Notes: a model not told the origin generated them from the letters alone. 64,000 nt of DNA from Pyrococcus kukulkanii (GCF_001577775.1 NZ_CP010835.1:1488001-1552000), one strand, 5' to 3'; positions 8,477-17,279 are shown, numbered from the stretch's first letter. A program made the numbers and translations.

Positions 8477-9622
8477 CTATACATCAATCACGAGCCCAGA
8501 AACGTCCTCTACTATCGCCTTGAACCTCTCGAAGTCTAGGGTTGTGGAGTTTACTATCCTCCTGAGGATCTCGTAAAAGTCCTCACCAAGTTTTTGATGA
8601 AGATCATGGAGAATTAGTGCGCCTCTCGTGTAGGAGAGCTTCCAGAATCCCAACTTCCCCCACTCTGAGGGTTTTAGCTTTTTTGCCTCTGGGAATCTCC
8701 CAAGTACTGCCTCATAATCCCTCCGAAGGTTTTCTATGAATGAGTTAAATGCTTCTTCTCCATGAATTTCCCTAATTGCTAAGGCTGTGAGGTAATTAGC
8801 AAAGGCCTCATCAAAGAACCTGCTTAGGTGGGCCTCTGGAGTTACTCTAGGATTCCAGAGGTGAGCGAGCTCGTGGTAGAGGTTCGCAGGAATCTCCCTC
8901 CTTAATGAACTCCTTGAGACAAGGGCATAGCCCTTTCCTGCCTGACCACCATAATTTTCGGGAGTTTCAATAACCGTGTACTTCGCTGTTTTCTTGCCGA
9001 GAATTGATGAGTAGAATTCACATGCCCTCCTTAACAGATCAAGCGTCCTCTCGATTCCCTTCGTGCTCAGGACGAAGAGGCGGAATTGTTCACCCTCTAC
9101 CACGTGAAATGGGGCTATCGCAATGTCAAGCCTATTGGTTCCCTCAATTATCAAGCGGTTACCTATAATTTCGCCGCCAAATGCTATCGTCAAATCATCT
9201 GGAACTCCCCCTATATCTATTTCCGCGTTAAATTCGGAGCTCACAACGGACTTAACAAGGCTCTCAAAGGCAGGCTCCGCTGGAATCGGATAAAACAGTG
9301 AATCAGTTCTGAGGAGTGTATATTCTCGGTTTATCGAGTCTTTGAGGTATGGAAGAACACTTTCATAGCTCTCCAGCTTTCCAGAATATATTAGCTCGAG
9401 ATTATTCGCGGGTTCTTCAAGCTTAACAACACTCACCTTGAATTTCTCAAATCCTTGAATTCCCTTGAGTTCCTGGGATAATTCCCTGTTTGCCTCCTCC
9501 ACTTTGAGGCCTTTATTGAGTATGAAGGTTTTTATACTCTCCCTTAGGTTTATTTCTATACTCCCTTCAAGACTTCCAGTGTTGAAGTTTAAGTTTAGGG
9601 CTAGCTTGAGATTCTCAATCAT
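8477..9622 (-). CDS. M1-like gluzincin metalloprotease
   Basis: A 381-residue protein with a gluzincin active site: H250-E251-L-A-H254 (NLYHELAHLW) and, 18 residues on, a glutamate in FFDEAFANYL (E272). This H-E-x-x-H plus downstream E pattern fits peptidase family M1 or the peptidase-MA group. The N-terminal 200 residues resemble the beta-rich domain that precedes the catalytic part in M1 proteins, but at 381 residues the C-terminal helical domain of aminopeptidase N is absent. No signal peptide, so it acts in the cytoplasm, perhaps trimming peptides. It lies just upstream of the M48 gene on the same strand. Confidence 0.85.
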   Translation of the reverse strand: MIENLKLALNLNFNTGSLEGSIEINLRESIKTFILNKGLKVEEANRELSQELKGIQGFEKFKVSVVKLEEPANNLELIYSGKLESYESVLPYLKDSINREYTLLRTDSLFYPIPAEPAFESLVKSVVSSEFNAEIDIGGVPDDLTIAFGGEIIGNRLIIEGTNRLDIAIAPFHVVEGEQFRLFVLSTKGIERTLDLLRRACEFYSSILGKKTAKYTVIETPENYGGQAGKGYALVSRSSLRREIPANLYHELAHLWNPRVTPEAHLSRFFDEAFANYLTALAIREIHGEEAFNSFIENLRRDYEAVLGRFPEAKKLKPSEWGKLGFWKLSYTRGALILHDLHQKLGEDFYEILRRIVNSTTLDFERFKAIVEDVSGLVIDV

Positions 9623-9847
9623 TCTTAGGCCTCCTTATGCTTTTCTCCGAACGACTCTCCTCTTCTGCTTAGTGTTTTCAGCTTGAATTGATTACTACCC
9701 TGAACCATGGTTCATCTCTGAACCTAATCTTACTCTCTTAAGTTTTAAATATTGCCCACATCTAAGCTTAACTGAGAGCTTAGCCCCTGAATAAATCCTA
9801 GTCAGCTTATCCAAAACTCTTAAAAGTTATAGGGTGAGTATTATACT

Positions 9848-11206
9848 ATGCCAATAACTTTCATAAACAGGGAAAGGGAGCTCAAGTTTCTCGAAGAATT
9901 ATGGGAGAAAGACAACTCGTTTCTTCCGATTTATGGGAGAAGACGTGTTGGAAAAACAAGACTTGTCAGGGAATTCATTCGTGACAAGCCAGCCGTTTAC
10001 TATCTCGCTCGCATCAGCACTTATCAAGATAATCTCCGGGAATTTTCAAGGGCAGTCCTTGATAAGTTTCCTTCACGATACCTAAATGAAACGTCCTTTT
10101 CGAGGTTTTACGAAATTTTCCAGTATCTGGCGGAAAAAGGAAAGCTTGTTGTGGTTATAGACGAGTTTCCATATCTTATCCAGTCGGACAAGAGAGTTTT
10201 GAGTGAGTTTCAGTACATAGTGGATGAGATAGTTAGGACGTCGAATCTTCATCTATTCCTCGTTGGTTCCTCCATCGGCATGATGGAAGAGCATGTTCTT
10301 GGCCAGAAGAGTCCTCTTTACGGACGGAGAGATGGACAGATTAAACTTTCCCCGCTGAGCTTCTTTGACTCGTGGAAGCTACTAGGCGTGAGCATTGAGG
10401 AGGCGGTTAGGATATATGGGATAACTGGCGGGATTCCGGCTTATCTCGAACTTTTCAAAAAGTTTGAGGACGTTAAGAGGCTTGCCTTTGATAAAAGAGG
10501 TTTTCTCTATGCTGAAGGAGATTTCCTCCTCTCAAGTGAACTGAGGGAGCCGAGGGTCTATAAGCTGATACTTAAGGCAATTGCCGAGGGAAGGAGGCGG
10601 TTCAATGAGATAAGCAACTTCACTGGAATTCCACGCTCAAACCTCTTTAAGTACGTTGAGATCCTTGAGAGGCTTGGCTTTCTCCGTAGGGAAATTCCCA
10701 TAACGGCCAAGCCAAAGACGAAGAACACACTTTACAGGATCAATGATAATTACCTCGCCTTTTACTTCCGCTTCATTGAGCGCTACAGAGAGGAGATAGA
10801 GCTTGAGAGCTTTGAGTTTTGGGACGAGTTCCTTGAAGAGTATAGCTCCTATCTAGGTTGGATTTTCGAAGATGTCGCAAAGGAATTTCTAATTAGGCTA
10901 AATAAAGCTGGGAAGCTACCCTTCAGATTTACCAAAATTGGACGGTGGTGGCATAAAAACGAGGAGATTGACGTGGTAGCTTTAAATGAGCGGGAGAAGA
11001 AAGCTCTTTTCGTTGAAGTCAAATGGAGGGAGCTTGATGCAAGAGAGGTAAGGGGAATTTTCAAGGATTTAAAGAGAAAAGCCGAACTTTCGGGATTAGG
11101 TGAATGTGAGAAGTTTTATGGAGTGGTCGCCAAGAAAATTAGTGGGAAGGGGAAGATGACGGGATTTACGTGGGATCTGATGGATTTTTACAAATTATTT
11201 AAGTAA
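9848..11206 (+). CDS. COG1672 archaeal ATPase with DUF234 nuclease-like domain
   Basis: A 452-residue paralogue of the ATPase at 3915-5267. Walker A is IYGRRRVGKTRLVREF, Walker B VVVIDEFPYL, sensor region LFLVGSSIGMMEE. The winged-helix part is RRRFNEISNFTGIPRSNLFKY and the C-terminal nuclease-like signature is GRWWHKNEEIDVVALNER followed by LFVEVKWREL. The full domain set and intact motifs suggest an active protein. The ATG at 9848 is preceded by a weak GGGTGAG and an AT-rich promoter (CTTAAAAGTTATA). It stands alone, facing away from the protease gene. Confidence 0.9.
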   Translation: MPITFINRERELKFLEELWEKDNSFLPIYGRRRVGKTRLVREFIRDKPAVYYLARISTYQDNLREFSRAVLDKFPSRYLNETSFSRFYEIFQYLAEKGKLVVVIDEFPYLIQSDKRVLSEFQYIVDEIVRTSNLHLFLVGSSIGMMEEHVLGQKSPLYGRRDGQIKLSPLSFFDSWKLLGVSIEEAVRIYGITGGIPAYLELFKKFEDVKRLAFDKRGFLYAEGDFLLSSELREPRVYKLILKAIAEGRRRFNEISNFTGIPRSNLFKYVEILERLGFLRREIPITAKPKTKNTLYRINDNYLAFYFRFIERYREEIELESFEFWDEFLEEYSSYLGWIFEDVAKEFLIRLNKAGKLPFRFTKIGRWWHKNEEIDVVALNEREKKALFVEVKWRELDAREVRGIFKDLKRKAELSGLGECEKFYGVVAKKISGKGKMTGFTWDLMDFYKLFK

Positions 11207-11290
11207 CTCTCAAAGTCTTCTCCTTTATGTTCCTCATGCATTTCAAGCTGGACTGTTCCTTAAGCTTGCTTCTTTGCTACTACCTTATAT

Positions 11291-12016
11291 TCAACTACTG
11301 GTTTCTGACTTGCATATCAATTGTCCTATGACAAAATCTCGTTCTTTAAACGTGACTTGGAACCCATTTTTCTCTAAAACGTACTTTAAAATCCATGGGG
11401 ACCAAATGTAGAACTTGTCCCTCGAGAAAACTCCTTTTTCGAGGTCTATTAGCAATCTGTCAAGATAGCCTTCGTACACGTTCACATCTATGTTTATCCT
11501 TACCAGCCCTTCGGCTTCAAGTCCTGCCTGATAGAATCCCCTAATTACTGTCCAGAGAAAATCGCTCTCCTGTATCATAACATAGCCCTTAGACTTTAGA
11601 ACTCTCCTAATCTCCTGTAAAATCCTATCAAAATCCCAAATGCTGAAGTGAGCTAGAGGGTAGCCAAGTAGTGCAACGATATCGAATGTGTTTTCTTCGA
11701 ATTCCAAATTTCTCGCATCCATAACATAAAATTCAGTGTTTGATCCTCGCTTTTTAGCTAACTCCCTAGCCCGTTCAATTGCTTTTTCTTGAACATCTAT
11801 GCCAACGACGTTGAAGCCTATTTCCTCCAATACAAAGCTACTCAACCCAGCGTTGCAACCGATATCTAAGGCTTTTCCTCTTTTAATGGGAAGGTGTTCT
11901 AACAGTAACTCTTTAAGCTCCTCAAATCTTTTCTGACCTCTTTCACTTTCGACATCATACTCATCTCGAGTCTTTTCGTAGAGGGGTGCGTCGGTATACC
12001 CGAGATTTCTGAACAT
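11291..12016 (-). CDS. Class I SAM-dependent methyltransferase
   Basis: A 241-residue methyltransferase. Motif I is GKALDIGCNAGLSSFVLEEI, motif II VVGIDVQEKAIERA, then FYVMDARNLEFEENTFDIVA (motifs II/III) and a C-terminal part with RRVLKSKGYVMIQE. The D-x-G-x-x-x-G nucleotide loop and the acidic residue ending strand 2 that holds the SAM ribose are intact. The substrate is not evident; the pattern resembles Methyltransf_11/25 small-molecule enzymes. It is read divergently from the frameshifted methyltransferase at 12137. Confidence 0.85.
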   Translation of the reverse strand: MFRNLGYTDAPLYEKTRDEYDVESERGQKRFEELKELLLEHLPIKRGKALDIGCNAGLSSFVLEEIGFNVVGIDVQEKAIERARELAKKRGSNTEFYVMDARNLEFEENTFDIVALLGYPLAHFSIWDFDRILQEIRRVLKSKGYVMIQESDFLWTVIRGFYQAGLEAEGLVRINIDVNVYEGYLDRLLIDLEKGVFSRDKFYIWSPWILKYVLEKNGFQVTFKERDFVIGQLICKSETSS

Positions 12017-12092
12017 AGAATCACTCCGTTTTAAACCTTAAAATGCCTTAAAAGATCGACTTTAAAACTTTTGCACTAAATTCCCAAATCAT

Positions 12093-12111
12093 AGGAGATT
12101 TAAACTCTCCT
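12093..12111. promoter_or_regulatory. 19-bp palindrome in the divergent promoter region
   Basis: AGGAGATTTAAACTCTCCT has perfect 6-bp arms (AGGAGA and TCTCCT) around a TTTAAA core. It lies 26 bp before the GTG of the frameshifted methyltransferase (12137) and about 76 bp before the divergent one (12016). The core could be the TATA element of the rightward gene, so a protein bound here would block it. Function inferred from position only. Confidence 0.45.
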
Positions 12112-12136
12112 TTCAAGAGTAGGCTGGTGGTGTCAG

Positions 12137-12760
12137 GTGGAAACTCTCAATTACTTCTATTTAAGAGCCCTTGAGGCTTTTAGAAAGGCTGGAGGGACAG
12201 ATAAGGAATTTAAATGGTTTGTTGGAGTTAGGCTCGTCTGGTATCCCGTTTACAGGAATGAGATAAGGTTAAGGCTGAGGCTTGCTGAAGAGATCGTTAA
12301 AAGGTCTGAAGGAAGAATTCTGAATGTTGGTTCTGGTTCGGGATTTCCTTGCCCTCGAGCTCTCAAGGAAAGGGGAAGTTGTCGGCATTGAAAGGGAAGA
12401 GGGACTCTTTGAGTTCCTGAAGAGCTTTGAGAATGACAGGCTGAGGTTCCTTAACATTGACTTTCTGAAAGATGACATCGAAGGGAAGTTTGATACGATA
12501 GTGTTTTCATACATCCTCCATGACTTCGAGCCGAGACCCTCCTCGAAAAAGCCCTCAAGTTACTGGAGCAGGATGGCAAGATAATAATTGGGGATTTTGA
12601 TGTAAATAACCTTAAAAACAAAATCAGGGAATTTGCAAAAGAAAACAAACTGGAGATCACGAATGAGATGACGCTTGGAAAGGCCAAAACCCACGGAAAT
12701 GTGCATGATGCATTTTTAATGGTTTTAAGGCTTCCCCTTTCCTCCAGTTTCCATCGATGA
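12137..12760 (+). pseudogene. SAM-dependent methyltransferase with two frameshifts
   Basis: Three frames together spell one methyltransferase of about 207 residues. Part 1 from GTG 12137 ends in ILNVGSGSGF (the SAM loop); one extra T near 12344 shifts to part 2, FLALELSRKGEVVGIERE through DTIVFSYILHDFEP; one missing base near 12532 shifts to part 3, ETLLEKALKLLEQDGKIIIG to a TGA at 12758-12760. The order of motifs matches a Rossmann methyltransferase, with VGIE as motif II and GKIIIGDFD as strand 5. Both breaks are single-base. Inactive if real. The end overlaps the DUF2202 gene on the other strand by 36 bp. Confidence 0.8.
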
Positions 12761-13429
12761 GCTTATTATTTCCTTATACTCCTCCTTTGATAACACTTGA
12801 GGCTCGTACTTTACTCCCCTGCTCTCTAGTAATTTAACGAATGACCTGAGGTGGTTCCTGCTTCCCTTCATCAAATTTTCATAGACTGCAATTATGTCCA
12901 CCTTGTTAGTCTGGGCTATCCTCTCCTGCAAGTCAACGTATGTTGGTTTCCTCTATGAGCGCGCCAACCTTGAGTGCATCTATCTCGCTCTTCATTCCCT
13001 CCTCTATGAGCTTGTTGTACAGCTCTTCCAACTCTGGATTCTTGGACTCTCCAATGCCTTCGTCTTTCGTTGGGTCTGGAATGTTGTACTTCTTCAATAA
13101 CAGTCTTACTGCATTAAGGTGGATGCTTTCGTTGTTTTCAATGTTCCTGAAAATTTTAAGTCCCCACTTTTCGTACAGCTTCGTGTATATATCGTGGGCT
13201 AGCTTCTCCTCCTCGACCATATATAGTAGTCCATCCTTTTCTTCTTGAGTAATTTCCCTGCTGGTAAGGAATTTATGTACGATTTTAAATCCTGGGTGTT
13301 TATGTTTCCACTCTCGTCTATCGTTACTGGGATTTCTTCTGCCTGGGTTTGAGTTGTGGCTGAAGTGCTTATATATCCTGCACTGAACAAAACCAAAACT
13401 CCCACTAGCAGTATTAAAATCCTCTCCAT
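12725..13429 (-). pseudogene. Exported DUF2202 ferritin-like protein, two frameshifts
   Basis: Three reverse-strand frames make one DUF2202 protein. The first has a signal peptide (MERILILLVGVLVLFSAGYI) and ends near PAGKLL; the true sequence continues as EITQEEKDGLLYMVEEEKLA, with the ferritin-like metal helices E-E-E-K-L-A-H-D and ENNESIHLNAVRLLLKKY. A second break near 12938 separates ALIEETNI from VDLQERIAQTNKVDIIAVYE, helices 3 and 4 of the bundle. One base is missing at about 13253-13258 and one extra is present at about 12938. The family is thought to bind two metals between the helices; its role is unknown. Confidence 0.8.
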
Positions 13430-13438
13430 TTCGATCAC

Positions 13439-13821
13439 TAATATGTAACTCTAATATTGCATATGTCTTCTGTTATTTAAACTTTTTCAATCAGCACTTA
13501 AAATCCTCATCATCGTTCAGCGCTGCGCGGGTTCATCATCAAACTCCTTTAACATATTTGAGGTTAAAAATTTTCATTAGATTTTTAAGTAGTTGGCCAT
13601 ATTACAATTATGGCATGTGTATTGAGAGTTATAACATAAAAGGAACTAAAACACTACTTGTTATAAGATCAGTATGGACTCAATTAGTTGATTAAGGAAA
13701 TGGGAACATTAAGAAGCGTAGCTTTCCTTGTTTAAGGGGTGGAGAAGGTATTGGGAGAATTACAAGCTGATGAGGAGCGTCATGATATCTAGATATGGAA
13801 AATTGTCATGAGGTGGAGTAA
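13439..13821. other. Intergenic gap holding a C/D box sRNA, otherwise nothing recognised
   Basis: No coding frame of merit was seen. The left part contains the promoter of the DUF2202 gene and the guide RNA listed separately at 13487-13544. The remaining 275 bp up to the membrane protein gene are AT-rich with no hairpin, repeat or protein fragment that I can name. A GGTGGAGTAA ribosome site precedes the ATG at 13822. Confidence 0.6.
13487..13544 (-). ncRNA. C/D box guide sRNA, predicted to target tRNA-Leu(UAA) U34
   Basis: Read on the reverse strand the order is C box ATGATGA (13539-13533), 12-nt guide ACCCGCGCAGCG, D' box CTGA (13520-13517), 3-nt linker, C' box ATGATGA (13513-13507), 12-nt guide GGATTTTAAGTG, D box CTGA (13494-13491). 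Two 12-nt spacers and exact boxes are the archaeal sRNA architecture. The D guide is complementary to CACTTAAAATCC, which resembles the anticodon loop of tRNA-Leu(UAA); by the D+5 rule the methylated base would be U34. No target was found for the D' guide. A TTTTTAACC TATA-like element lies just upstream. Confidence 0.88.
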
Positions 13822-14685
13822 ATGGAACGAAGAACGCTAGCCAAGAACGCAAAGTCCCTGCTTTACTGGGGTTCAATTCTCTCACTATTCTCACTTATCC
13901 CCATTATAGGTAGCTTGCTGGGGTTAATTGGTGTTATATTGTATTTTGTAGGACTCTATGAATGGAAGGACGTTGACGACAGGCCCTTTACATTGGGAAT
14001 AGTTCAACTAATCCTGGGCTTATTCTACGTGGTTCTATTAATAATAGGCATGGAAAGTGGGTTCTTCTCAACTTTGAGCTTCTCAAAGGCCTTCTATATA
14101 GGGTTACTCTATACCTACCCGTTAACGGCAATAGTTACCATGCTCACAAGGTATCAGGTGCAGTACTTTTATGAGGCGACCGAAGAGGAGAGTTTCTTAA
14201 CTGCAAAAAAGCTATATCTTGTTGGAATTCTGACGTTTCCTTTTATAGTTGGTATTTTTATAGGATTTGCAGGGAGGATATTTGAGATTATTGGTTACAG
14301 TCACATGACTGACACTCCAAAAGTTCTAAAGGGAAGGGAATTTGGTATAGATATCAGGCAAATGGGGGCAATTTTTGCGTACGCCTTAGTCTTGTCGCTC
14401 CTCATAATTCACGTGATGACTCCTCGTTACGATATCACATTAAGGAAAGGAAAAGTCGAGGTCTTCATTAAGAAAGGGGAAGTATATGACGTCAAGGTTG
14501 TATATCATGGGAGGTGCTGGGGTTCATGTATAAAAGAGATCTCAGTTGATGGAAAGGTTGTTTACTGGGGTAACTCGTATTCTTATGTGAATGAGAAGCA
14601 GATAGTTACGTTGAAGATATCTGCCAATTCCTCCATGCTCACTATTAATGCTCAAGACGGGGTTTACACATTTTCCCTAAGCTAG
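13822..14685 (+). CDS. Polytopic membrane protein, probably DUF996 type
   Basis: A 287-residue protein. The first 200 residues hold about five hydrophobic segments; the opening KNAKSLLYWGSILSLFSLIP and GSLLGLIGVILYFVGLYEW resembles the archaeal DUF996 family. After a last membrane helix (MGAIFAYALVLSLLIIHVM) comes a soluble domain of about 85 residues, probably outside, rich in beta strands with a Cys pair (GRCWGSCIKEISVDGK). The function is unknown. The start is supported by GAGGTGGAGTAA before the ATG. The 3' end overlaps the convergent EamA gene by 9 bp. Confidence 0.65.
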   Translation: MERRTLAKNAKSLLYWGSILSLFSLIPIIGSLLGLIGVILYFVGLYEWKDVDDRPFTLGIVQLILGLFYVVLLIIGMESGFFSTLSFSKAFYIGLLYTYPLTAIVTMLTRYQVQYFYEATEEESFLTAKKLYLVGILTFPFIVGIFIGFAGRIFEIIGYSHMTDTPKVLKGREFGIDIRQMGAIFAYALVLSLLIIHVMTPRYDITLRKGKVEVFIKKGEVYDVKVVYHGRCWGSCIKEISVDGKVVYWGNSYSYVNEKQIVTLKISANSSMLTINAQDGVYTFSLS

Positions 14686-15537
14686 TCCTATCAAGGTTAT
14701 TCCAAGGGTTGTCAGAACTAATGAAACAGCAAGCCTCTTAGTGAACTTCTCTTTTAGGAACGCTACCGCCATCAGAGCTGCCATTACTGGACTTGATTCC
14801 GTAACTGGAGTCGCTATGCTCGAACTAACTAGGCTTATCGACTTTATGAAGAAGTACTGGCCCAAGATAGTTCCGAGGACAGTGATAACAACGACGAGCC
14901 CCCAATCTTTAGCGTTCATTATCCTAATATCTTCCCTGAGGGTAGATGCGAATACCAGGGCTCCTAAAGCTCCGGAGCTTATCCTGAGCCCCGTTATTAA
15001 AACGGCCGATTCTCCATGAACCAGCCAGTCCGTTATTAAAACTGCAACGGTCCACAATACTTCCGCAGTTACGACGAATGCAATGCCCTTCCAGCTCATT
15101 TCCTTATTGTCCATAGCCTCGCTTACGAGTATAAGGACGGCAATAACTATCATCACTGCTCCAGCTGCTATGGAGGCATTCAGAGGCCTACCCAGTAGGT
15201 AATGGGCAAGAACCATAGTTAGTATTGGGTGTGGAGTTACGAGGATGCTGGCCCTTGACACGCCTATTATGTTCATACCCTCCAAGAACAGCCAGTCGGC
15301 TATAGTGAATCCTATTATCCCTGAAACTATTACTATGGCCCACCACTCCCATCCCTTGTTAGGAATTAGCCTCAGGAATATTATCAGGGGAATGTAAAAT
15401 GCCGAGCTTATAAATAGCCTTAGGGTATTTAAGCTAACGGGATTAATTTTGGCCATGGATATTTTAGAGAGCACCGAAGTCAGTGCCCACACGAATGCTG
15501 CCCCCAGGGCCAATCCAACTCCTAGAATTAAGTCCAT
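14677..15537 (-). CDS. EamA/DMT family transporter
   Basis: A 286-residue protein with ten hydrophobic helices in two homologous halves. Each half shows the EamA pattern: ALGAAFVWALTSVLSKISMA at the start of the first, and GIAFVVTAEVLWTVAVLITDW at the start of the second. The end of each half has the P-x-x-x-A-L/M-V repeat (VTPHPILTMVLAHYLLGRPL and VTESSPVMAALMAVAFLKEKF). A metabolite or drug exporter; substrate unknown. It stands between convergent and divergent neighbours as a single gene. Confidence 0.88.
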   Translation of the reverse strand: MDLILGVGLALGAAFVWALTSVLSKISMAKINPVSLNTLRLFISSAFYIPLIIFLRLIPNKGWEWWAIVIVSGIIGFTIADWLFLEGMNIIGVSRASILVTPHPILTMVLAHYLLGRPLNASIAAGAVMIVIAVLILVSEAMDNKEMSWKGIAFVVTAEVLWTVAVLITDWLVHGESAVLITGLRISSGALGALVFASTLREDIRIMNAKDWGLVVVITVLGTILGQYFFIKSISLVSSSIATPVTESSPVMAALMAVAFLKEKFTKRLAVSLVLTTLGITLIGLA

Positions 15538-15597
15538 GCCTTAACGTTATCATATTGATTTTAAAACTTTGTTCAAGGCAAATGGGAGGAACGACAA

Positions 15598-16260
15598 ATG
15601 GGGAAGCTTTATGAAGCCTACATAGACTTGAAGTTCCTCATTAACCGAGGCTATAGAAAGTCTTCGGCCCTTGAATTCGTAACCAACCACTACAGGCTTC
15701 CCGCGGAGGGTAGGTATTTCCTGGCGAGGTGCGTGTTTCCGGACACTTGGATTACCGTTGTTCATGAAAAGATGACTAGAACCGTGGAGGGTGCAATTCT
15801 AGGAGTTGATGGGTTCAACGTTCTAATAACCCTAGAATCCCTCTTAGATGGAGTTGCAATAAGATGCGAGGATTCTCTGATAAGGGACATCAAGTATCAG
15901 AAAAAGTATAGGGTAAACGAGCGGACTTGGGAAGTCCTTAGGCTGATGGTTCGTTCGATAAAATTTGTGGGGCCTATAGAGGTCGTGATATTTTATGGCA
16001 AGTCAATCCCCAAGAGCGGCCAAGTAAAGAAGGCAACCCAGGAATTGCTTGAAGAATTCTCAATTCTAGGTCAGGCCGAGCTAGTGAAAAGTCCTGACTT
16101 TGAGCTGAAGAAGTTTGAATACGTTGCAACGGCTGACACGGGAATAATAGAGAAAGTTAACCATGTTGTTGACCTTGTAGATATTGCTTCAACCCTGGTT
16201 GGAATTAAGCCAATAGAGTTTAAAGTCGCGTTGAGGATATTCGACGAAAAGCTTAAATAG
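15598..16260 (+). CDS. DUF434 family protein
   Basis: A 220-residue protein that matches the DUF434/COG2454 archaeal family. It opens LYEAYIDLKFLINRGYRKSS, has EFVTNHYRLPAEGRYFLARC in the DUF434 core, and a second domain from about residue 60 (GAILGVDGFNVLITLESLL) with a VDG-x-N motif that looks like a nuclease or Toprim-like fold; that resemblance is my reading. Cytoplasmic, function unknown. It follows an EamA gene divergently with a 60-bp gap, and is followed by a very small frame. Confidence 0.75.
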   Translation: MGKLYEAYIDLKFLINRGYRKSSALEFVTNHYRLPAEGRYFLARCVFPDTWITVVHEKMTRTVEGAILGVDGFNVLITLESLLDGVAIRCEDSLIRDIKYQKKYRVNERTWEVLRLMVRSIKFVGPIEVVIFYGKSIPKSGQVKKATQELLEEFSILGQAELVKSPDFELKKFEYVATADTGIIEKVNHVVDLVDIASTLVGIKPIEFKVALRIFDEKLK

Positions 16261-16280
16261 TTAAGTGGATAGCCGAAGCC

Positions 16281-16406
16281 ATGCTTAGGCCTCAACCAAT
16301 GCTCTTTAGGAAAGTTGAAATAAAGTTCGAGAACTGGGAGGAAGAAGAGAAGGAAAAACCAAAGGTTCGCCTCATAACTAACGTGAAGAGAGTTCAGCTC
16401 TCATGA
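16281..16406 (+). CDS. Possible 41-residue basic/acidic small protein
   Basis: A short frame with ATG at 16281, TGA at 16404-16406 and sequence MLRPQPMLFRKVEIKFENWE followed by a strongly acidic then basic tail. Codon choice (AGG, ATA, GAG, GTT) is typical of the surrounding genes and it fits snugly 20 bp behind the DUF434 gene; it overlaps the convergent methyltransferase by 29 bp. Nothing is known of its function. Support is composition and position only. Confidence 0.4.
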   Translation: MLRPQPMLFRKVEIKFENWEEEEKEKPKVRLITNVKRVQLS

Positions 16407-16977
16407 CGTAGAGTTCCTCGAAGAACAACTTCTTCTTTGCAATCACCTTAGTGAAGAATCCCCTCTTTTGAGCCACCTCTGTGGGACTTGGCTTTGTCAG
16501 TGAACTGTAAACTAAGAGTATCCTTCCCTGGGGCTTTAAAAAATCGGTAACCTGGTTGAAAAACCTTACTATAACTTCTCCTCCTTGGGGGCCCCCTATT
16601 AGGGCCTTATCTATATCTCCCCTAATTTCATAGTCTTCCCCTGGGAGGTATGGGGGGTTAAACACTATAAGGTCAAATTGACCTCTTAAGTTTTCAAACA
16701 AGTTACTCACCACAAATATTGTATTGTCTATTCCATTAATTTTTGAGTTCTTCCAAGCGAGTTTGACTGCTTCCTTTGAGATGTCAGCTCCAATTACGAA
16801 CTTTGCCCTTTTTGCCGCAAGAAGGGCTAATATCCCAGTTCCAGTCCCCATGTCGAGCACTATATCTTGGGGCCTGACTTCTTTAATAAGGACTTCTGCA
16901 AGCAGGAATGTATCCTCAGCTGGCTCATAAACGTCTTCTGAAGTCTCGATTCTAAGGCCCATATAATGGATTGCCAT
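16378..16977 (-). CDS. HemK/PrmC-like methyltransferase (probable release factor glutamine methylase)
   Basis: A 199-residue protein of the HemK2/Mtq2 type. It has EDVYEPAEDTFLLAE at the N terminus, motif I VLDMGTGTGILALLAAKRA, then IGADISKEAVKLAW, and the defining NPPYLPGED (N-P-P-Y) that holds the side-chain amide. Archaeal members with this short form, lacking the bacterial PrmC N-terminal domain, methylate the GGQ glutamine of release factor aRF1, working with a Trm112-like partner; that partner is not in this window. It is read towards the 5S/tRNA pair but on the same strand, 22 bp downstream of tRNA-Asp. Confidence 0.88.
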   Translation of the reverse strand: MAIHYMGLRIETSEDVYEPAEDTFLLAEVLIKEVRPQDIVLDMGTGTGILALLAAKRAKFVIGADISKEAVKLAWKNSKINGIDNTIFVVSNLFENLRGQFDLIVFNPPYLPGEDYEIRGDIDKALIGGPQGGEVIVRFFNQVTDFLKPQGRILLVYSSLTKPSPTEVAQKRGFFTKVIAKKKLFFEELYVMRAELSSR

Positions 16978-16999
16978 AGAATAGCAATGGAAGAATTCT

Positions 17000-17078
17000 G
17001 GCGCCCGGGCCGGGATTTGAACCCGGGTCGCGGGAGTGACAGTCCCGCATGATAGGCCGGGCTACACCACCCGGGCGC
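17000..17078 (-). tRNA. tRNA-Asp (GTC)
   Basis: The reverse strand folds into a full cloverleaf: acceptor GCGCCCG with CGGGCGC, D arm GTAGCCCGGCCTATCA, anticodon stem GCGGG/CCCGC with loop CTGTCAC giving anticodon GTC, T arm CCGGGTTCAAATCCCGG. The discriminator is C at 17000 and CCA is not encoded. It lies a few bases downstream of 5S rRNA on the same strand, so the two are probably one transcript. Confidence 0.96.
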
Positions 17079-17084
17079 TTTAGC

Positions 17085-17208
17085 GGCCGGCGGCGTCCCC
17101 GGCTTCCCGCCCCCTCTCGGAGGGCAGTACAACCGGGATCGCTGGGGGGCTTAACTTCCGGGTTCGAAATGAGACCGGGTGTAGCCCCCCCGCTATGGCC
17201 GCCGTGCC
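17085..17208 (-). rRNA. rrf: 5S ribosomal RNA
   Basis: Reverse-strand reading gives the 5S core: ACGGCGGCCATAGCGGGGGG, CACCCGGTCTCATTTCGAAC, CCGGAAGTTAAGCCCCCCAG, then a 3' part whose CGCCGCCG pairs with the 5' end to form helix I. Ends are placed by that helix, to within a few bases. A TTTTTTAAAG TATA-like element about 28 bp upstream (near 17230-17246) fits a promoter. It is followed by tRNA-Asp; 16S and 23S are not in the window, as usual for Thermococcales, where 5S is separate. Confidence 0.96.
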
Positions 17209-17279
17209 GATTTCTCATCAATCCATTCGCTTTAAAAAATTTTCGGTTCCTCTTGTATATGAAGCATGTTTAAAATGAA

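Noticed and set aside
16860-17273. Several open frames on both strands with Pro/Gly/Arg-rich translations
   Set aside because: They lie over the 5S rRNA and tRNA-Asp genes; the structured RNA reading is far stronger.
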